Positions 49,651-58,137 of a stretch of 64,000 nucleotides of DNA are shown here, one piece after another. The stretch spans positions 1-64,000 of the IMG/VR virus record IMGVR_UViG_3300042301_001596; one strand, given 5' to 3'. A model generated the notes under the pieces. It was not told the origin of the DNA. It did not search any database and was given only the letters and a program-made list of their open reading frames with translations. Every line of letters begins with the position of its first letter. Position 1 is the stretch's first letter. A program made the translations under genes and the position numbers. Source of the stretch: a virus.

Positions 49651-49998
49651 TTAAGCTATTTTTAAATATTTACCAATAATGCCAAATGCCACAATTCCGC
49701 TTGCATTAATTGATGAAACGTCTGTTTTAGTAGTTAAGTTAACACCTAAAACCGTAACCCAGTTAATAGGTACTTCTGGAGCTGGTAATAATTGACCTTC
49801 AATTGAACCATCATCATTTGTTGTGGTAAAATTAATTGCGCCAGAAGGAGTTACTACTTGAACTACAGCTGAGTCCCAACCAGATAAATCTTGGTAAAAA
49901 CTACTATTAGCATTAAAAGAATCAGTTGCATCTACAACTGTACTAATTTTAGAACTAAATTTTTGAAGTCTTATTAAGAGCTTGCTTACCGTTGCCAT
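49651..49998 (-). CDS. Small beta-rich virion-module protein (115 aa)
   Basis: MATVSKLLIRLQKFSSKIST... followed by QDLSGWDSAVVQVVTPSGAINFTTTNDDGSIEG, a pattern of antiparallel strands around a Trp and an acidic loop. Like the neighbour at 49376 it is a candidate capsid decoration protein. No family recognised. Confidence 0.55.
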   Translation of the reverse strand: MATVSKLLIRLQKFSSKISTVVDATDSFNANSSFYQDLSGWDSAVVQVVTPSGAINFTTTNDDGSIEGQLLPAPEVPINWVTVLGVNLTTKTDVSSINASGIVAFGIIGKYLKIA

Positions 49999-50020
49999 TT
50001 TTTTTTATTTTATAGTTTAT

Positions 50021-52438
50021 TTATTGTTGTGTTTCCATTTGTTGTTCCATTTCAGGTTCCATTTGTTGTTCTTGAGGACCTTGTTCCATTTCTTGCTGTT
50101 GCATTTGCTCCATTTCAGCTTGTTGCTGTTGAGCCAAGGCTTTCTGTTGTTGCTGATTTTGAACAGCAATTGGAACAGTTACATTCTGCAACATATTTGC
50201 AACCAAAGTCTGAAGTTCTGCCGGTACAGGTATATTCGCTTTTGCAAGATCAAAAACACCTTGTAAAATTATCTCCTTTTCCTTAGTTAAAGACTTTTGC
50301 TGTTCAAGAGCGCTATCCGCTTGCATCTTAGCTTGAATACTAGCTTGTTGAGCTTCTGCATTTTGCTGAGAATTGATTTGAGCTTTTTCTTGCTCAGTTT
50401 TTATAAATCTTTTCTGAGCTTGTCTAAAATACAATTCTCCAAGTTCTACATTTTCCTTAGCCATTCTCATTGCTTTGAATGGATCTAAGTAAATAACTAA
50501 CTGAGGATTTGATGCAACAGCATTGTTCATCATTGCTTGTAATGTAGCAACTTGTACATCGTCAGGCATCATCTTAATAGAAGCAACAAAGTTTCTATCT
50601 TTTACATCTTCTTGGTTTAATAAATCGCTGTATTTTTTAGCACCATGCGTAACGCTTTTATTAATTAAGCAAGCAACTTTTTTAGCTGTTTCTTCCATTA
50701 CATAAATATATGCATCATACATATATTCTGTAGCGTTATTCGCTAAAACTCTTGAAGCCTCAATATTAGAAGCAGCTACTCTTGGTTGCGCAGCCTGATT
50801 CATTAAATTAGGATCTTCACCTAATTCATCTTTTAATACTTGATAATGGAATTGATATAACTGAATTAAAGCTTGTAATTGAGGTGAAAAACCTGTATTA
50901 GCTAATTCTGTAATTGGAACAGGAATACGATTACCTTCAGCATCTCTACCGCGATAATAAAGCTTACCTGTTTGCTCCCAAATCTTTTGAACATCAATAG
51001 GCTTTACAGAATCACCTAAACCTAAGTCAAGTTCCTGTAATGCATCAACATCAATTGCCGCACCTGCTGGTACCATTTTAGCTACAAGTTGTTGTATCTT
51101 TAATCTAGCTAAAATCATTTGCTCAATAGGCTCTTCAATTTTTTCTGGTACAGCTACGTTACGCATGTCATAAGGATCATACATATAAAAGCTATAAGAA
51201 AACTCTGCGTTACCTATTTCTTTTGGATCTTGTGGACGAATCATGTTTTTCTTGACACCCCAATGAATCATTGTTTGAGTAACCGGGCAATAAACACCAT
51301 GATAAATATTCCACTTTTTCTCTTCTAAATATTCTTGATTTTCATCTAATTTTTCTGGCTTTCCTTTTTTGATAATAGTGCTACCATTCTTTTTAGTTTT
51401 AGTAACAGTATAACCATCAGAATCTAATGTGCGAATTTCAAAATTCATCAAATCAATATTCCACTCGTCATAAGGTCTTAGCCAAGAAACATTCCAATCT
51501 TGCATCCACTTAATCTTATCAGTAAGTTGATACTCTTTTGAAGATTGTGCTAACAAAAATATATCTTCCTCAGAAAGAGTTCCTCCTGCTGCTTTGCTAT
51601 ATCTCGCTCTTACTTCACTAATCTTCATTGAAAGAATATGACCTCTGTATGTCGTATCTCTAAAATCAGGAAAATCAGAATATGAATAGATAGCATTTTC
51701 AGGTCTAATCCATTGAACATGAACTTCACCTTCTTCATCCATCCAAGTATATGTACAAACTAATCCAACCTCAGCTGAATCATGCAATAACCTTTGTTTC
51801 AAAACATCGTTCCATCCATTAGCTTCAAAAACATTATTACAACCAATGCTGTATAATATTTCTTCTGGCAAATGATTGAACTCCATTATCCATTGATCTA
51901 ACTCATCCCTATCTTCTGCAACAAATTTATCTTTAGGGATAATTTCAACACCCGATTCTTGCTGTAATTGAGCAAGAGTTTCTTTATTTCTGTATAAAAA
52001 TTCTGCCTCATCTGCTTGTCTTTGTTTTAACATTGCAGATGCGCTATCATTGGCATTAACAGTAATTTTTTCTTTGCGACTCATCCAAGAACCAACTAAT
52101 CTAGCAACAATAGTATTGCCAATAATAATTGATTTCCAGTTAATATTTACAAAATTGGCTTTACCATTCATTTCCAATCGGTCCATAAACACACTCATGT
52201 CTACTTTACCGTTGGCAATTTGTCTGTTTTTTCTAAATCTATTGTTTCTTAACCAAAAATAAGTTTGGTTACCATAAATTGTAGAATAGATATTTTGGGC
52301 AACATTTTTACCGTATAAATAATCTTTTTTAGACGCTACATCAGTAGTAATTTGGAAGTCTTTAAGCGACTGTCCACTACTATTTGCCGAGGATATGTAT
52401 AAAGGACTTTCTGCCAATTTGAATATATTTTGTGTCAA
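50021..52438 (-). CDS. Portal protein (805 aa)
   Basis: Adjacent to TerL, of the length and composition of large Bacteroidota podovirus portals: a wing/stem region with ENAIYSYSDFPDFRDTTYRGHILSMKISEVRARY, DPYDMRN, and a Gln/Met-rich C-terminal barrel (about 690-805, QQQAEMEQMQQQEMEQ). The portal dodecamer is the DNA gate and docks the terminase. The frame has no ATG near its beginning: the first usable codon is TTG at 52438 (MTQNIFKLAES), with another TTG at 52417; the next ATG comes only about 80 codons in. So an unusual start is likely. Confidence 0.82.
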   Translation of the reverse strand: MTQNIFKLAESPLYISSANSSGQSLKDFQITTDVASKKDYLYGKNVAQNIYSTIYGNQTYFWLRNNRFRKNRQIANGKVDMSVFMDRLEMNGKANFVNINWKSIIIGNTIVARLVGSWMSRKEKITVNANDSASAMLKQRQADEAEFLYRNKETLAQLQQESGVEIIPKDKFVAEDRDELDQWIMEFNHLPEEILYSIGCNNVFEANGWNDVLKQRLLHDSAEVGLVCTYTWMDEEGEVHVQWIRPENAIYSYSDFPDFRDTTYRGHILSMKISEVRARYSKAAGGTLSEEDIFLLAQSSKEYQLTDKIKWMQDWNVSWLRPYDEWNIDLMNFEIRTLDSDGYTVTKTKKNGSTIIKKGKPEKLDENQEYLEEKKWNIYHGVYCPVTQTMIHWGVKKNMIRPQDPKEIGNAEFSYSFYMYDPYDMRNVAVPEKIEEPIEQMILARLKIQQLVAKMVPAGAAIDVDALQELDLGLGDSVKPIDVQKIWEQTGKLYYRGRDAEGNRIPVPITELANTGFSPQLQALIQLYQFHYQVLKDELGEDPNLMNQAAQPRVAASNIEASRVLANNATEYMYDAYIYVMEETAKKVACLINKSVTHGAKKYSDLLNQEDVKDRNFVASIKMMPDDVQVATLQAMMNNAVASNPQLVIYLDPFKAMRMAKENVELGELYFRQAQKRFIKTEQEKAQINSQQNAEAQQASIQAKMQADSALEQQKSLTKEKEIILQGVFDLAKANIPVPAELQTLVANMLQNVTVPIAVQNQQQQKALAQQQQAEMEQMQQQEMEQGPQEQQMEPEMEQQMETQQ

Positions 52439-52466
52439 ATATACTAAATCTCCAGAATTTAATAAA
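52436..52466 (-). promoter_or_regulatory. -7 box TATATTTG overlapping the portal start
   Basis: TATATTTG read leftward (52443-52436) is a perfect -7 match with TTTT 20 bases upstream, but it contains the TTG that would start the portal. Transcripts from it could begin translation only at a later codon. Either promoter or start call needs revision. Confidence 0.4.
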
Positions 52467-52473
52467 ATTTTAA

Positions 52474-54522
52474 TTAATTAAAAGAAGGAACATAGCTTTT
52501 TACCAAAGGTTCTCTTTTCGCAGGCTTGATGACAGGTTCCATTAAACAAACGATAAGCATTAAAAAAGAAACAGTAATATCGTAGTCAGTTCTGTTATTT
52601 GGATCAAACTTCTTGGCATCCTCTAATAAGTTCTCAAAATCTATAGAATCAATATGTGATTCAAAATACATGATTCCTACATCAGCTTGTTTTGTAAGGC
52701 TAAAAGGGGTAGTAGGGAAACCTTTATACCTCTCAGCTGTTTCTCTTTTTGCCGGATCTATTGTAGAAATCGGATAAGAACCCAAATATCCAACTCTTCC
52801 CCTATCCCTAAAGTATGAAAGATAATCATCACTGTTATGCTCATACCAAGCCTGATAACCATAGTATTCTGCTGCTAAAAGAACTTGTTCATGTAGTGTT
52901 TCTTTAATATTAGGCCTTCCATACAGATGACCAATCGCCTTACCAGTACTTGAAGGATCTAATAAATTATACCTTCTACCAATCCAAGCGGATGCCTTAG
53001 AACCATATTTACCTCCCTGACTATTACTATATCCATCAATTGCAATTGCACCATCATCAGTCCTTCCGGGCTTCTTTGTTCTAATATCAAACACATGACT
53101 GTTCTCTTTTCCAACAGGTGGAAATTGAGTAATAACCCAATGAAAATCTTCCTCTTTATCGTTTATGTTCCTCCATTTTACCGTTTGGTCAATATCTCTA
53201 TAAAATATAACATGCCTTTTCAATACCGGATTTTCTTTTAAATAAGACTCTCTAGCACTTATATTCATTACATTAAAAATACAACCATCAGCATCTGTAC
53301 TAAATGCCTCATCAATCGTTAATGGCTCTTTTCTAATACGAGCTGATAATGCTCTTGGGTTGTTTTTAACCGTTTCTCTATCTGCTTCAATTTGCAAAAA
53401 AGTCTTTTCTTCATCAGGAAAGCCAAAATCATCAAAGTTTCTTGTTCTTTTTGCGGACATAAAAAATCTATACAACCCACTAGATGTAGTACCATTATCT
53501 TGTCTTTTCTCCTGATTGCTCTCTTCCCAAAGTAACTTAAAAGCCTCTTGAACACCATCTTTTTCAGATGTAAGTTTCTCTACAGTAGTTGTATATAAAG
53601 CTTTACCAATAACCTTACCTTCATCATCCAGTAAACAATAACGCACAACCTCATGTCTGTCATAAACGTTCACTTCTGTTGTTTTACCGCACTCATCCGC
53701 CACATACCTATGCAACTTCTGTCCATCATAAGCTACTGTATCGGCAGATTGGTGGTCAATAATAGAACCAAGCTCGTCTTTATCTACATTTTCCTCAGCC
53801 TTCTTACCTCTTACGTTTGTTTTTTGGAAACGCATTTCTGACTTTGGATTAACACCCAAAGACATATCATATTCAGGTCTAAAAAACTTAGGAAGCCTTC
53901 TAAATGGATTTACAACCGTTTTTGCAAAGAATTTCTTAGCATCAGAACCTGTTTTAGATTGAATACCTCCATTGGTCATCTTAGTTCTGGTAGTGTATTC
54001 TGTAACAAACAATCCTGCCACAAAAGACTTACCAAAACGTCTTTTTGTAACCTCCAGCATTCCCATACAAAGCGGATCCTGTATGCAATAGTCCATAAAA
54101 TAGAACTTCTCTAAATCTGGGATCCTAAATTTAGGATAACCAATATCTATACTCCACCATTGCAAATACAAGTAATGCATACCTGTTAAAAAGGTAGGCT
54201 TGCCATTATTCATGTACCAAAAACCATTCAATCTCCTATCCCACTCCTGTTTCTTAAACTCCTCTAATTTTTCATCATAAAACTCAGGAGCCTCATCTTT
54301 TTTCTTTTTATCATACTCATCCCATTCTTTCATGGTATCAGCATACCAGCTTGGTAACGGTATTCTTTTCCAATATTGCTCATCTTGAATATCCGACCTT
54401 TGGTAAATGCCCCTATGCTCAACTTGTTTAGTCAATATATTAAATACATAACCTTCTGGAGGAAGATTACAATCTAATCCCTGAATGTGAATCGTGGAAC
54501 CTTTTTCAATTTTTTCGTACAT
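52474..54522 (-). CDS. terL: Terminase large subunit (682 aa)
   Basis: ATPase motifs: KRRFGKS (160-166, Walker A-like) and LHRYVADECGKT (Walker B with D276, E277), preceded by NGKPTFLTGMHYLYLQWW, a segment characteristic of the large TerL of crAss-like and related phages. The C-terminal half contains TQFPP and GAIAIDGYSNSQGGKYGSKASA, the probable start of the RNase H-like nuclease. It pumps DNA into the prohead and cuts the concatemer. The preceding gene ends two bases upstream. Confidence 0.92.
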   Translation of the reverse strand: MYEKIEKGSTIHIQGLDCNLPPEGYVFNILTKQVEHRGIYQRSDIQDEQYWKRIPLPSWYADTMKEWDEYDKKKKDEAPEFYDEKLEEFKKQEWDRRLNGFWYMNNGKPTFLTGMHYLYLQWWSIDIGYPKFRIPDLEKFYFMDYCIQDPLCMGMLEVTKRRFGKSFVAGLFVTEYTTRTKMTNGGIQSKTGSDAKKFFAKTVVNPFRRLPKFFRPEYDMSLGVNPKSEMRFQKTNVRGKKAEENVDKDELGSIIDHQSADTVAYDGQKLHRYVADECGKTTEVNVYDRHEVVRYCLLDDEGKVIGKALYTTTVEKLTSEKDGVQEAFKLLWEESNQEKRQDNGTTSSGLYRFFMSAKRTRNFDDFGFPDEEKTFLQIEADRETVKNNPRALSARIRKEPLTIDEAFSTDADGCIFNVMNISARESYLKENPVLKRHVIFYRDIDQTVKWRNINDKEEDFHWVITQFPPVGKENSHVFDIRTKKPGRTDDGAIAIDGYSNSQGGKYGSKASAWIGRRYNLLDPSSTGKAIGHLYGRPNIKETLHEQVLLAAEYYGYQAWYEHNSDDYLSYFRDRGRVGYLGSYPISTIDPAKRETAERYKGFPTTPFSLTKQADVGIMYFESHIDSIDFENLLEDAKKFDPNNRTDYDITVSFLMLIVCLMEPVIKPAKREPLVKSYVPSFN

Positions 54523-54523
54523 A

Positions 54524-54910
54524 CTATGAGCGTTTGCCTGCTAATTCACCTATCTCATCAGCAACACTTTCTGGTGAGAAAGGTCTTTTATTTATTACAA
54601 CTGCTTCTTTTTTACTTTCTTTCCCTTCTTGGTTTATGCCAGCGGATATTTCTAATGCCCTAATAGACTCAGTAATAGTACCTGCTTCAGACCAAAGCTT
54701 CTGTAATCTTTCAAATGACTTGTCTTTTGGATCAATCAACTCAATATCCAATAAGTTAATCCTATTTAACAACTCGGCCATTTCATTTGCCTTTCTTTGC
54801 AAGCTATAATAAAGCTTAATTGCTCCATCCTGCTCATAATAAGCAAGTTTGCTTGTCAAATAAGCATTTGACTTCTCTAACTCTTTTACTTTTTGTTCTA
54901 ATTCAGACAT
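54524..54910 (-). CDS. Coiled-coil protein before TerL, small-terminase candidate (128 aa)
   Basis: MSELEQKVKELEKSNAYLTSK...: heptad repeats over residues 1-60, then mixed helices. Its position directly before terL and its length fit a small terminase subunit, but no HTH is evident. It overlaps the upstream gene by 13 bases. Confidence 0.5.
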   Translation of the reverse strand: MSELEQKVKELEKSNAYLTSKLAYYEQDGAIKLYYSLQRKANEMAELLNRINLLDIELIDPKDKSFERLQKLWSEAGTITESIRALEISAGINQEGKESKKEAVVINKRPFSPESVADEIGELAGKRS

Positions 54911-55596
54911 ACTACATTTGGTGTTGATATTGTTACCAATTTTGATGCATCGGAAATTCCATACCCAATTAAAACCTCATTATTAATTACCCTTGATGTT
55001 AAATCATGGTCAATAGCAATCACTTCATTCCTTTCATGGCCTTCTGGATAATATCTTAATCTAATTATTTTACCTTCAGTGCCATCATCGTTCTGATAAA
55101 TAATTTCATAATCACTTGATATCAAAGTAGTTACAACCTTACCAGTCAAATCTCCACTTGTAACGTAAATTTTATTTTTAATCAAAGTAGAAGGTATGCC
55201 TTCTAAAAATCCAGTATATGGCTCAAATATTCTTAAACCTGTAACAAAATTATTAAGTGGCTGCCATGGTTTATCTTGGCCATCTCTCCATAAGAAACAT
55301 TCTTCAATAGGTATTGAGAAATATTGAATATCAGAAGAAGCTTCTGCTGTTGGTCTTAGGTAATTAAAAAGTTTGTATGTATCATGTGTAGCATTATGGT
55401 GTATCAATATTTCAGCACCTTCTGGGATGTCTTTAGCTGCTACAACTGTTGCATTTACTGGTTTTACATAACGCATATTAAAGTTATCATAAACCCTTTC
55501 CAACTTGATTTTAGTGCCATCTTTAAAAGTATGGCTGTTTTTACTTTCTAAATCTACTTTAATAATAACTCTATTTGACGGAGCAATTAATTTCAT
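54898..55596 (-). CDS. Conserved protein heading the virion operon (232 aa)
   Basis: MKLIAPSNRVIIKVDLESKN..., PVNATVVAAKDIPEGAEILIHHNATHDTYKLF..., SIPIEECFLWRDG. The 'NRVIIKVD ... ATVVAAKDI..GAEILIH ... IPIEECF' order recalls the beta-barrel of GroES proteins (RVLVK ... GEVVAVG..I..GDxVLF ... V.E.DIL) but with long inserts; a GroES-like fold is only a suspicion. First gene of the leftward virion operon, transcribed from a clear promoter. Confidence 0.5.
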   Translation of the reverse strand: MKLIAPSNRVIIKVDLESKNSHTFKDGTKIKLERVYDNFNMRYVKPVNATVVAAKDIPEGAEILIHHNATHDTYKLFNYLRPTAEASSDIQYFSIPIEECFLWRDGQDKPWQPLNNFVTGLRIFEPYTGFLEGIPSTLIKNKIYVTSGDLTGKVVTTLISSDYEIIYQNDDGTEGKIIRLRYYPEGHERNEVIAIDHDLTSRVINNEVLIGYGISDASKLVTISTPNVVCLN

Positions 55597-55613
55597 ATTT
55601 AATTAATTTAATA

Positions 55614-55645
55614 CAAATGTAGAACTAATTTAATTAATTTAATAC
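55614..55645 (-). promoter_or_regulatory. Promoter of the leftward virion operon
   Basis: TACATTTG (55621-55614) is a perfect -7 box, 17 bases before the ATG at 55596; upstream the spacer holds TTAATTAAATTA, the recurring motif, and TATT stands at the -33 place. It drives the packaging and capsid genes and faces the + strand promoter at 55679. Confidence 0.72.
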
Positions 55646-55678
55646 TTTTTTTTAAAATAAAAATTAGTAAATTTTAAG

Positions 55679-55686
55679 TATATTTG
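55679..55686 (+). promoter_or_regulatory. -7 box of the tandem-paralog unit (TATATTTG)
   Basis: Perfect TAnnTTTG, 34 bases before the ATG at 55721, with an A-rich leader ending in nine A. Together with the terminator at 56386 it defines a private two-gene transcription unit. Confidence 0.7.
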
Positions 55687-55720
55687 TTAAAACAATTTAT
55701 AAACAATAAAATAAAAAAAA

Positions 55721-56077
55721 ATGGCAAATCATGTATCGGTTTATGTTTATCGTAGAAATCAATACGATTTAACGAACCCAAATGGAACACCTGCAACAAA
55801 TGGTGTATTATTCACTTTACCAACTGCTAACTTACAGGTTCAACCTTCTACAGTTGTGGCAAATGGTGTACAAATGAACTCATTAATTCTTATGTACCCA
55901 AGTGGCCTTAATCAACCAGCTGAAAAATTATACAGTAACGCAACTGTTGCTGGTTTAATTGCAGCTATTAATGGAAATGGTATTCAAACTACAACAACAA
56001 CAACAACAGTAGCACCGACCACCACCACTACCACTACAGCGGCTCCTACAACCACTACTACAACAACAGCACCTTAA
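55721..56077 (+). CDS. Putative virion decoration protein with Thr-rich tail (118 aa)
   Basis: Residues 1-85 form a compact domain: VSVYVYRRNQYDLTNPNGTPATNGVLF ... VVANGVQMNSLILMYPSGLNQ ... LYSNATVAGLIAAIN. Residues about 88-118 are three TTTTTTT-xAP units. The domain is about half identical to the next gene's product, which lacks the Thr tail. Private promoter, A-rich leader and terminator indicate high expression, as for an abundant capsid or tail decoration protein. No enzymatic motif. Confidence 0.65.
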   Translation: MANHVSVYVYRRNQYDLTNPNGTPATNGVLFTLPTANLQVQPSTVVANGVQMNSLILMYPSGLNQPAEKLYSNATVAGLIAAINGNGIQTTTTTTTVAPTTTTTTTAAPTTTTTTTAP

Positions 56078-56112
56078 CAAAAAAATTAAAAAACAAATAA
56101 AAACATTATAAA

Positions 56113-56376
56113 ATGGCACAAATAGTATCAATTACAGCATATCAAAGAAATCAATATGCTTTATTAAACCCTAACGGAACTCCAGCAACATCTGGTATTG
56201 CTTACGGATTCCCAGTTGAAGGATTTGTAGCTTACCCAGCTCCTTCTGGATTTGTAGCAAACGGAGTAACTATGAACTCAATAGTTGAAGTAGCTCCAAC
56301 AGGCTTAAATCAAGTACCTGTTTACTTCTACACAAATGCCACTGTAGCGCAAATTAATGCAGCTGCAAACGCTTAA
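56113..56376 (+). CDS. Paralog of the putative decoration protein, without Thr tail (87 aa)
   Basis: MAQIVSITAYQRNQYALLNP..., VANGVTMNSIVEVAPTGLNQ, YTNATVAQINAAANA align along their full length with the previous product (N-terminal RNQY, NGTPAT, NGVxMNS, PxGLNQ, TNATVA all shared). A tandem duplication followed by gain or loss of the Thr-rich tail is the simplest history. The gene ends ten bases before a terminator. Confidence 0.65.
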   Translation: MAQIVSITAYQRNQYALLNPNGTPATSGIAYGFPVEGFVAYPAPSGFVANGVTMNSIVEVAPTGLNQVPVYFYTNATVAQINAAANA

Positions 56377-56385
56377 ATAAATTAG

Positions 56386-56410
56386 GCCCCTATTTTTTAG
56401 GGGCTTTTTT
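56386..56410 (+). terminator. Rightward intrinsic terminator
   Basis: GCCCCTA (56386-56392) pairs with TAGGGGC (56398-56404) around five T, followed by six T. It ends the paralog pair; the first arm also contains the stop codon of the convergent 47-aa gene. Confidence 0.85.
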
Positions 56411-56533
56411 ATTTTCTTTATATACTGTTTTTAGATTTTTGTAGATTCTTTCTGCATCATCAATAGTCTTGCCTGAACCGGCAGCTAGGGCAACAGATAA
56501 TCTTCTTAATTTTTTGGCGGCTTTGTTATTCAT
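56390..56533 (-). CDS. Small basic hypothetical protein (47 aa)
   Basis: MNNKAAKKLRRLSVALAAGS..., very basic helix then GKTIDDAERIYKNLKTVYKENKK. It overlaps the methyltransferase stop by four bases, supporting translation, and its last codons are in the terminator of the opposite unit. Similar short proteins occur in Bacteroidota phages; function unknown. Confidence 0.5.
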   Translation of the reverse strand: MNNKAAKKLRRLSVALAAGSGKTIDDAERIYKNLKTVYKENKKAPKK

Positions 56534-57144
56534 ATACAACTTTTTAAAATTTCTTCACATAATTGATTCGGTATTTTGCTTCTTTCAAAAGCATTTGCAA
56601 GTCCTTGTGTTCCTGTCCTTGAACCTCTTGGCGCACTAACATGACAAGTATCTCCGTTTTTACAAGCAGGTCTTGGAATCCAAGTTTGGCTATTTGTCCA
56701 AATATCAGTTGGCTTCATTCTGCTATCTCCATATTGACAATATGTTACACTATGACGCTTAAAACGTTGCATAATTTGCAACTTTCTGAGCATGCCTCTT
56801 GGGTTTTCAATAAAAAAATATTTTGGATTAAAATAATCAATTATCTCAATTGTTTTTTTTACTAATTCTATTCCTAATCTTGCTGTGTCTGATTTTGGTA
56901 TTGCATCTCCATCTGTTTTTGTCCAGTTTCTGCCTATTGCTGCAACACTAAAACCTGTGCATGGTGGACTAGCCCATATAATATCTGGCTTAAATGGAAC
57001 TTTATTTACATCAAATTCTAAAATATCAACAACATAATCAATACCACCAAATTGTTCAATATCACTTGAGTAAACATTCATTCTTAATTGTTCAGCTACA
57101 TTACCAATAGATTTACTACCAGCAAATAATTCCAATATATACAT
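56530..57144 (-). CDS. DNA (cytosine-5) methyltransferase
   Basis: 204 residues with the main C5-methyltransferase motifs: LELFAGSKS (4-12, motif I), the catalytic SPPCTGFS (59-66, Cys62, motif IV) and FFIENPRGML (110-119, motif VI, ENP in place of ENV). It is shorter than typical enzymes and has a reduced target-recognition region (about 140-190, CQYGDSRMKPTDIWTN). Phage versions protect DNA from host restriction. It pairs logically with ArdA, giving two separate ways to evade restriction. Confidence 0.85.
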   Translation of the reverse strand: MYILELFAGSKSIGNVAEQLRMNVYSSDIEQFGGIDYVVDILEFDVNKVPFKPDIIWASPPCTGFSVAAIGRNWTKTDGDAIPKSDTARLGIELVKKTIEIIDYFNPKYFFIENPRGMLRKLQIMQRFKRHSVTYCQYGDSRMKPTDIWTNSQTWIPRPACKNGDTCHVSAPRGSRTGTQGLANAFERSKIPNQLCEEILKSCI

Positions 57145-57153
57145 AATTAATTT

Positions 57154-57276
57154 TTATCTCCCTTGACCTCTATATTCTTTAGGTTTAGGAGTGTGTTTGT
57201 TATAAGATTTTTTTGCACTTCCTGTCTTTCTTTTACCGAATGAAATTTTTCTGGAATCAGATTTAACTTTGGCCAT
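57154..57276 (-). CDS. Small basic conserved phage protein (40 aa)
   Basis: MAKVKSDSRKISFGKRKTGS..., ending KPKEYRGQGR. The motif ISFGKRKTG and the KxYRGQGR end are shared by a tiny basic protein often seen in Bacteroidota phages. It overlaps the winged-helix gene by 14 bases and precedes the methyltransferase by ten. Probably nucleic-acid binding, by charge. Confidence 0.6.
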   Translation of the reverse strand: MAKVKSDSRKISFGKRKTGSAKKSYNKHTPKPKEYRGQGR

Positions 57277-57550
57277 TTTGATGTTTTTTTAGGATTAATT
57301 GGTACGAATATAAACCATTTCCTTCATATCTTTTATTCAAGGTATGTCCACCAAACCTTTCTTTTCTAAAATCCCTTAATCCAGCAGATACTGATGCTTC
57401 GGGGACATCTATAAATTTAGATATTTCTCCAAGCGTCCTGTATACACTATCCTTCATAAGCTCTTTTAGTTTAAAATGGTTGTTAGCTAACCTTTGATAA
57501 TCCCTTTCTTTAACATAATCAGCGCCATCAAATTGTAATTCTTGTTGCAT
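57263..57550 (-). CDS. Winged-helix DNA-binding protein (95 aa)
   Basis: LANNHFKLKELMKDSVYRTLGEISKFIDVPEASVSAGLRDFRKERFGGHTLNKRYEGNGLYSYQL: helix, then the HTH (TLGEISKFID-VPEASVSAGLRDFRK) and a two-stranded wing ending in YSYQL. A recurrent small phage regulator or replication accessory protein. Located between SSB and methyltransferase genes. Confidence 0.7.
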   Translation of the reverse strand: MQQELQFDGADYVKERDYQRLANNHFKLKELMKDSVYRTLGEISKFIDVPEASVSAGLRDFRKERFGGHTLNKRYEGNGLYSYQLILKKHQNGQS

Positions 57551-57554
57551 AGTA

Positions 57555-57779
57555 TTACTTTTTATTTTTAAAATAATCTAAGTCAATATTTCCTCCGTCC
57601 ATTCTATTTGGGTAGACGATAATGTCGGTGTCGTAAAAATTACGCACAATACCACTGTCGTGTAATATAACTTTCCAAACAGTGTTGACTTCGCTTCCGT
57701 AATCAATCCATGCGATAGCTTTTCCTTTTCCGAGTGGGGTGTGGACATCTATAATATTTTTTAATTCATGTATGTACAT
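57555..57779 (-). CDS. Small conserved hypothetical protein (74 aa)
   Basis: MYIHELKNIIDVHTPLGKGKAIAWIDYGSEVNTVWKVILHDSG..., beta-rich SH3-like pattern (GKAIAWIDYG; VWKVIL; VRNFYDTDIIVYPN). It shares one base with the SSB stop (TAATG). A similar small protein occurs in Bacteroidota phage replication operons; function unknown. Confidence 0.6.
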   Translation of the reverse strand: MYIHELKNIIDVHTPLGKGKAIAWIDYGSEVNTVWKVILHDSGIVRNFYDTDIIVYPNRMDGGNIDLDYFKNKK

Positions 57780-58117
57780 TAAAATGGAGCTTCTTCTTGT
57801 TTACCAGAAAGTAACTGCAATGTAGCTACTCTTGCATGCAATTGTGCAACACTTTCGTTTGTGCTACCATTTACATAATTTTTTGCTTCTGGCTTACCTT
57901 CCATGTAAATCAAAGTTCCTTTTTTTAAATAGCTTGCAACATTAATTTTTTCAGTCCAATAAGCACATGAAATCCAAGTTGTCTTATCAACCTCTTGTCC
58001 ATCTTGCTTTTTAAACTTTTCACTGTAAGCCATTGAGAAATTAATCACCGTCTTACCATTAACATTGTTAACTACTGCATCTTGGCCTAAACGACCAATA
58101 ACTGAAATTCTAATCAT
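57779..58117 (-). CDS. ssb: Single-stranded DNA-binding protein
   Basis: 112 residues forming a single OB fold with the SSB signature: RISVIGRLGQDA, INFSMAYSEKF, TTWISCAYWTEKINVASYLKKGTLIYMEGKP. The tail is short and acidic (KQEEAPF), ending in the hydrophobic-after-Glu pattern typical of interaction tips. It protects ssDNA during replication and works with the adjacent primase-helicase. Confidence 0.93.
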   Translation of the reverse strand: MIRISVIGRLGQDAVVNNVNGKTVINFSMAYSEKFKKQDGQEVDKTTWISCAYWTEKINVASYLKKGTLIYMEGKPEAKNYVNGSTNESVAQLHARVATLQLLSGKQEEAPF

Positions 58118-58137
58118 TGTTTTGTTTTTTATAATTA

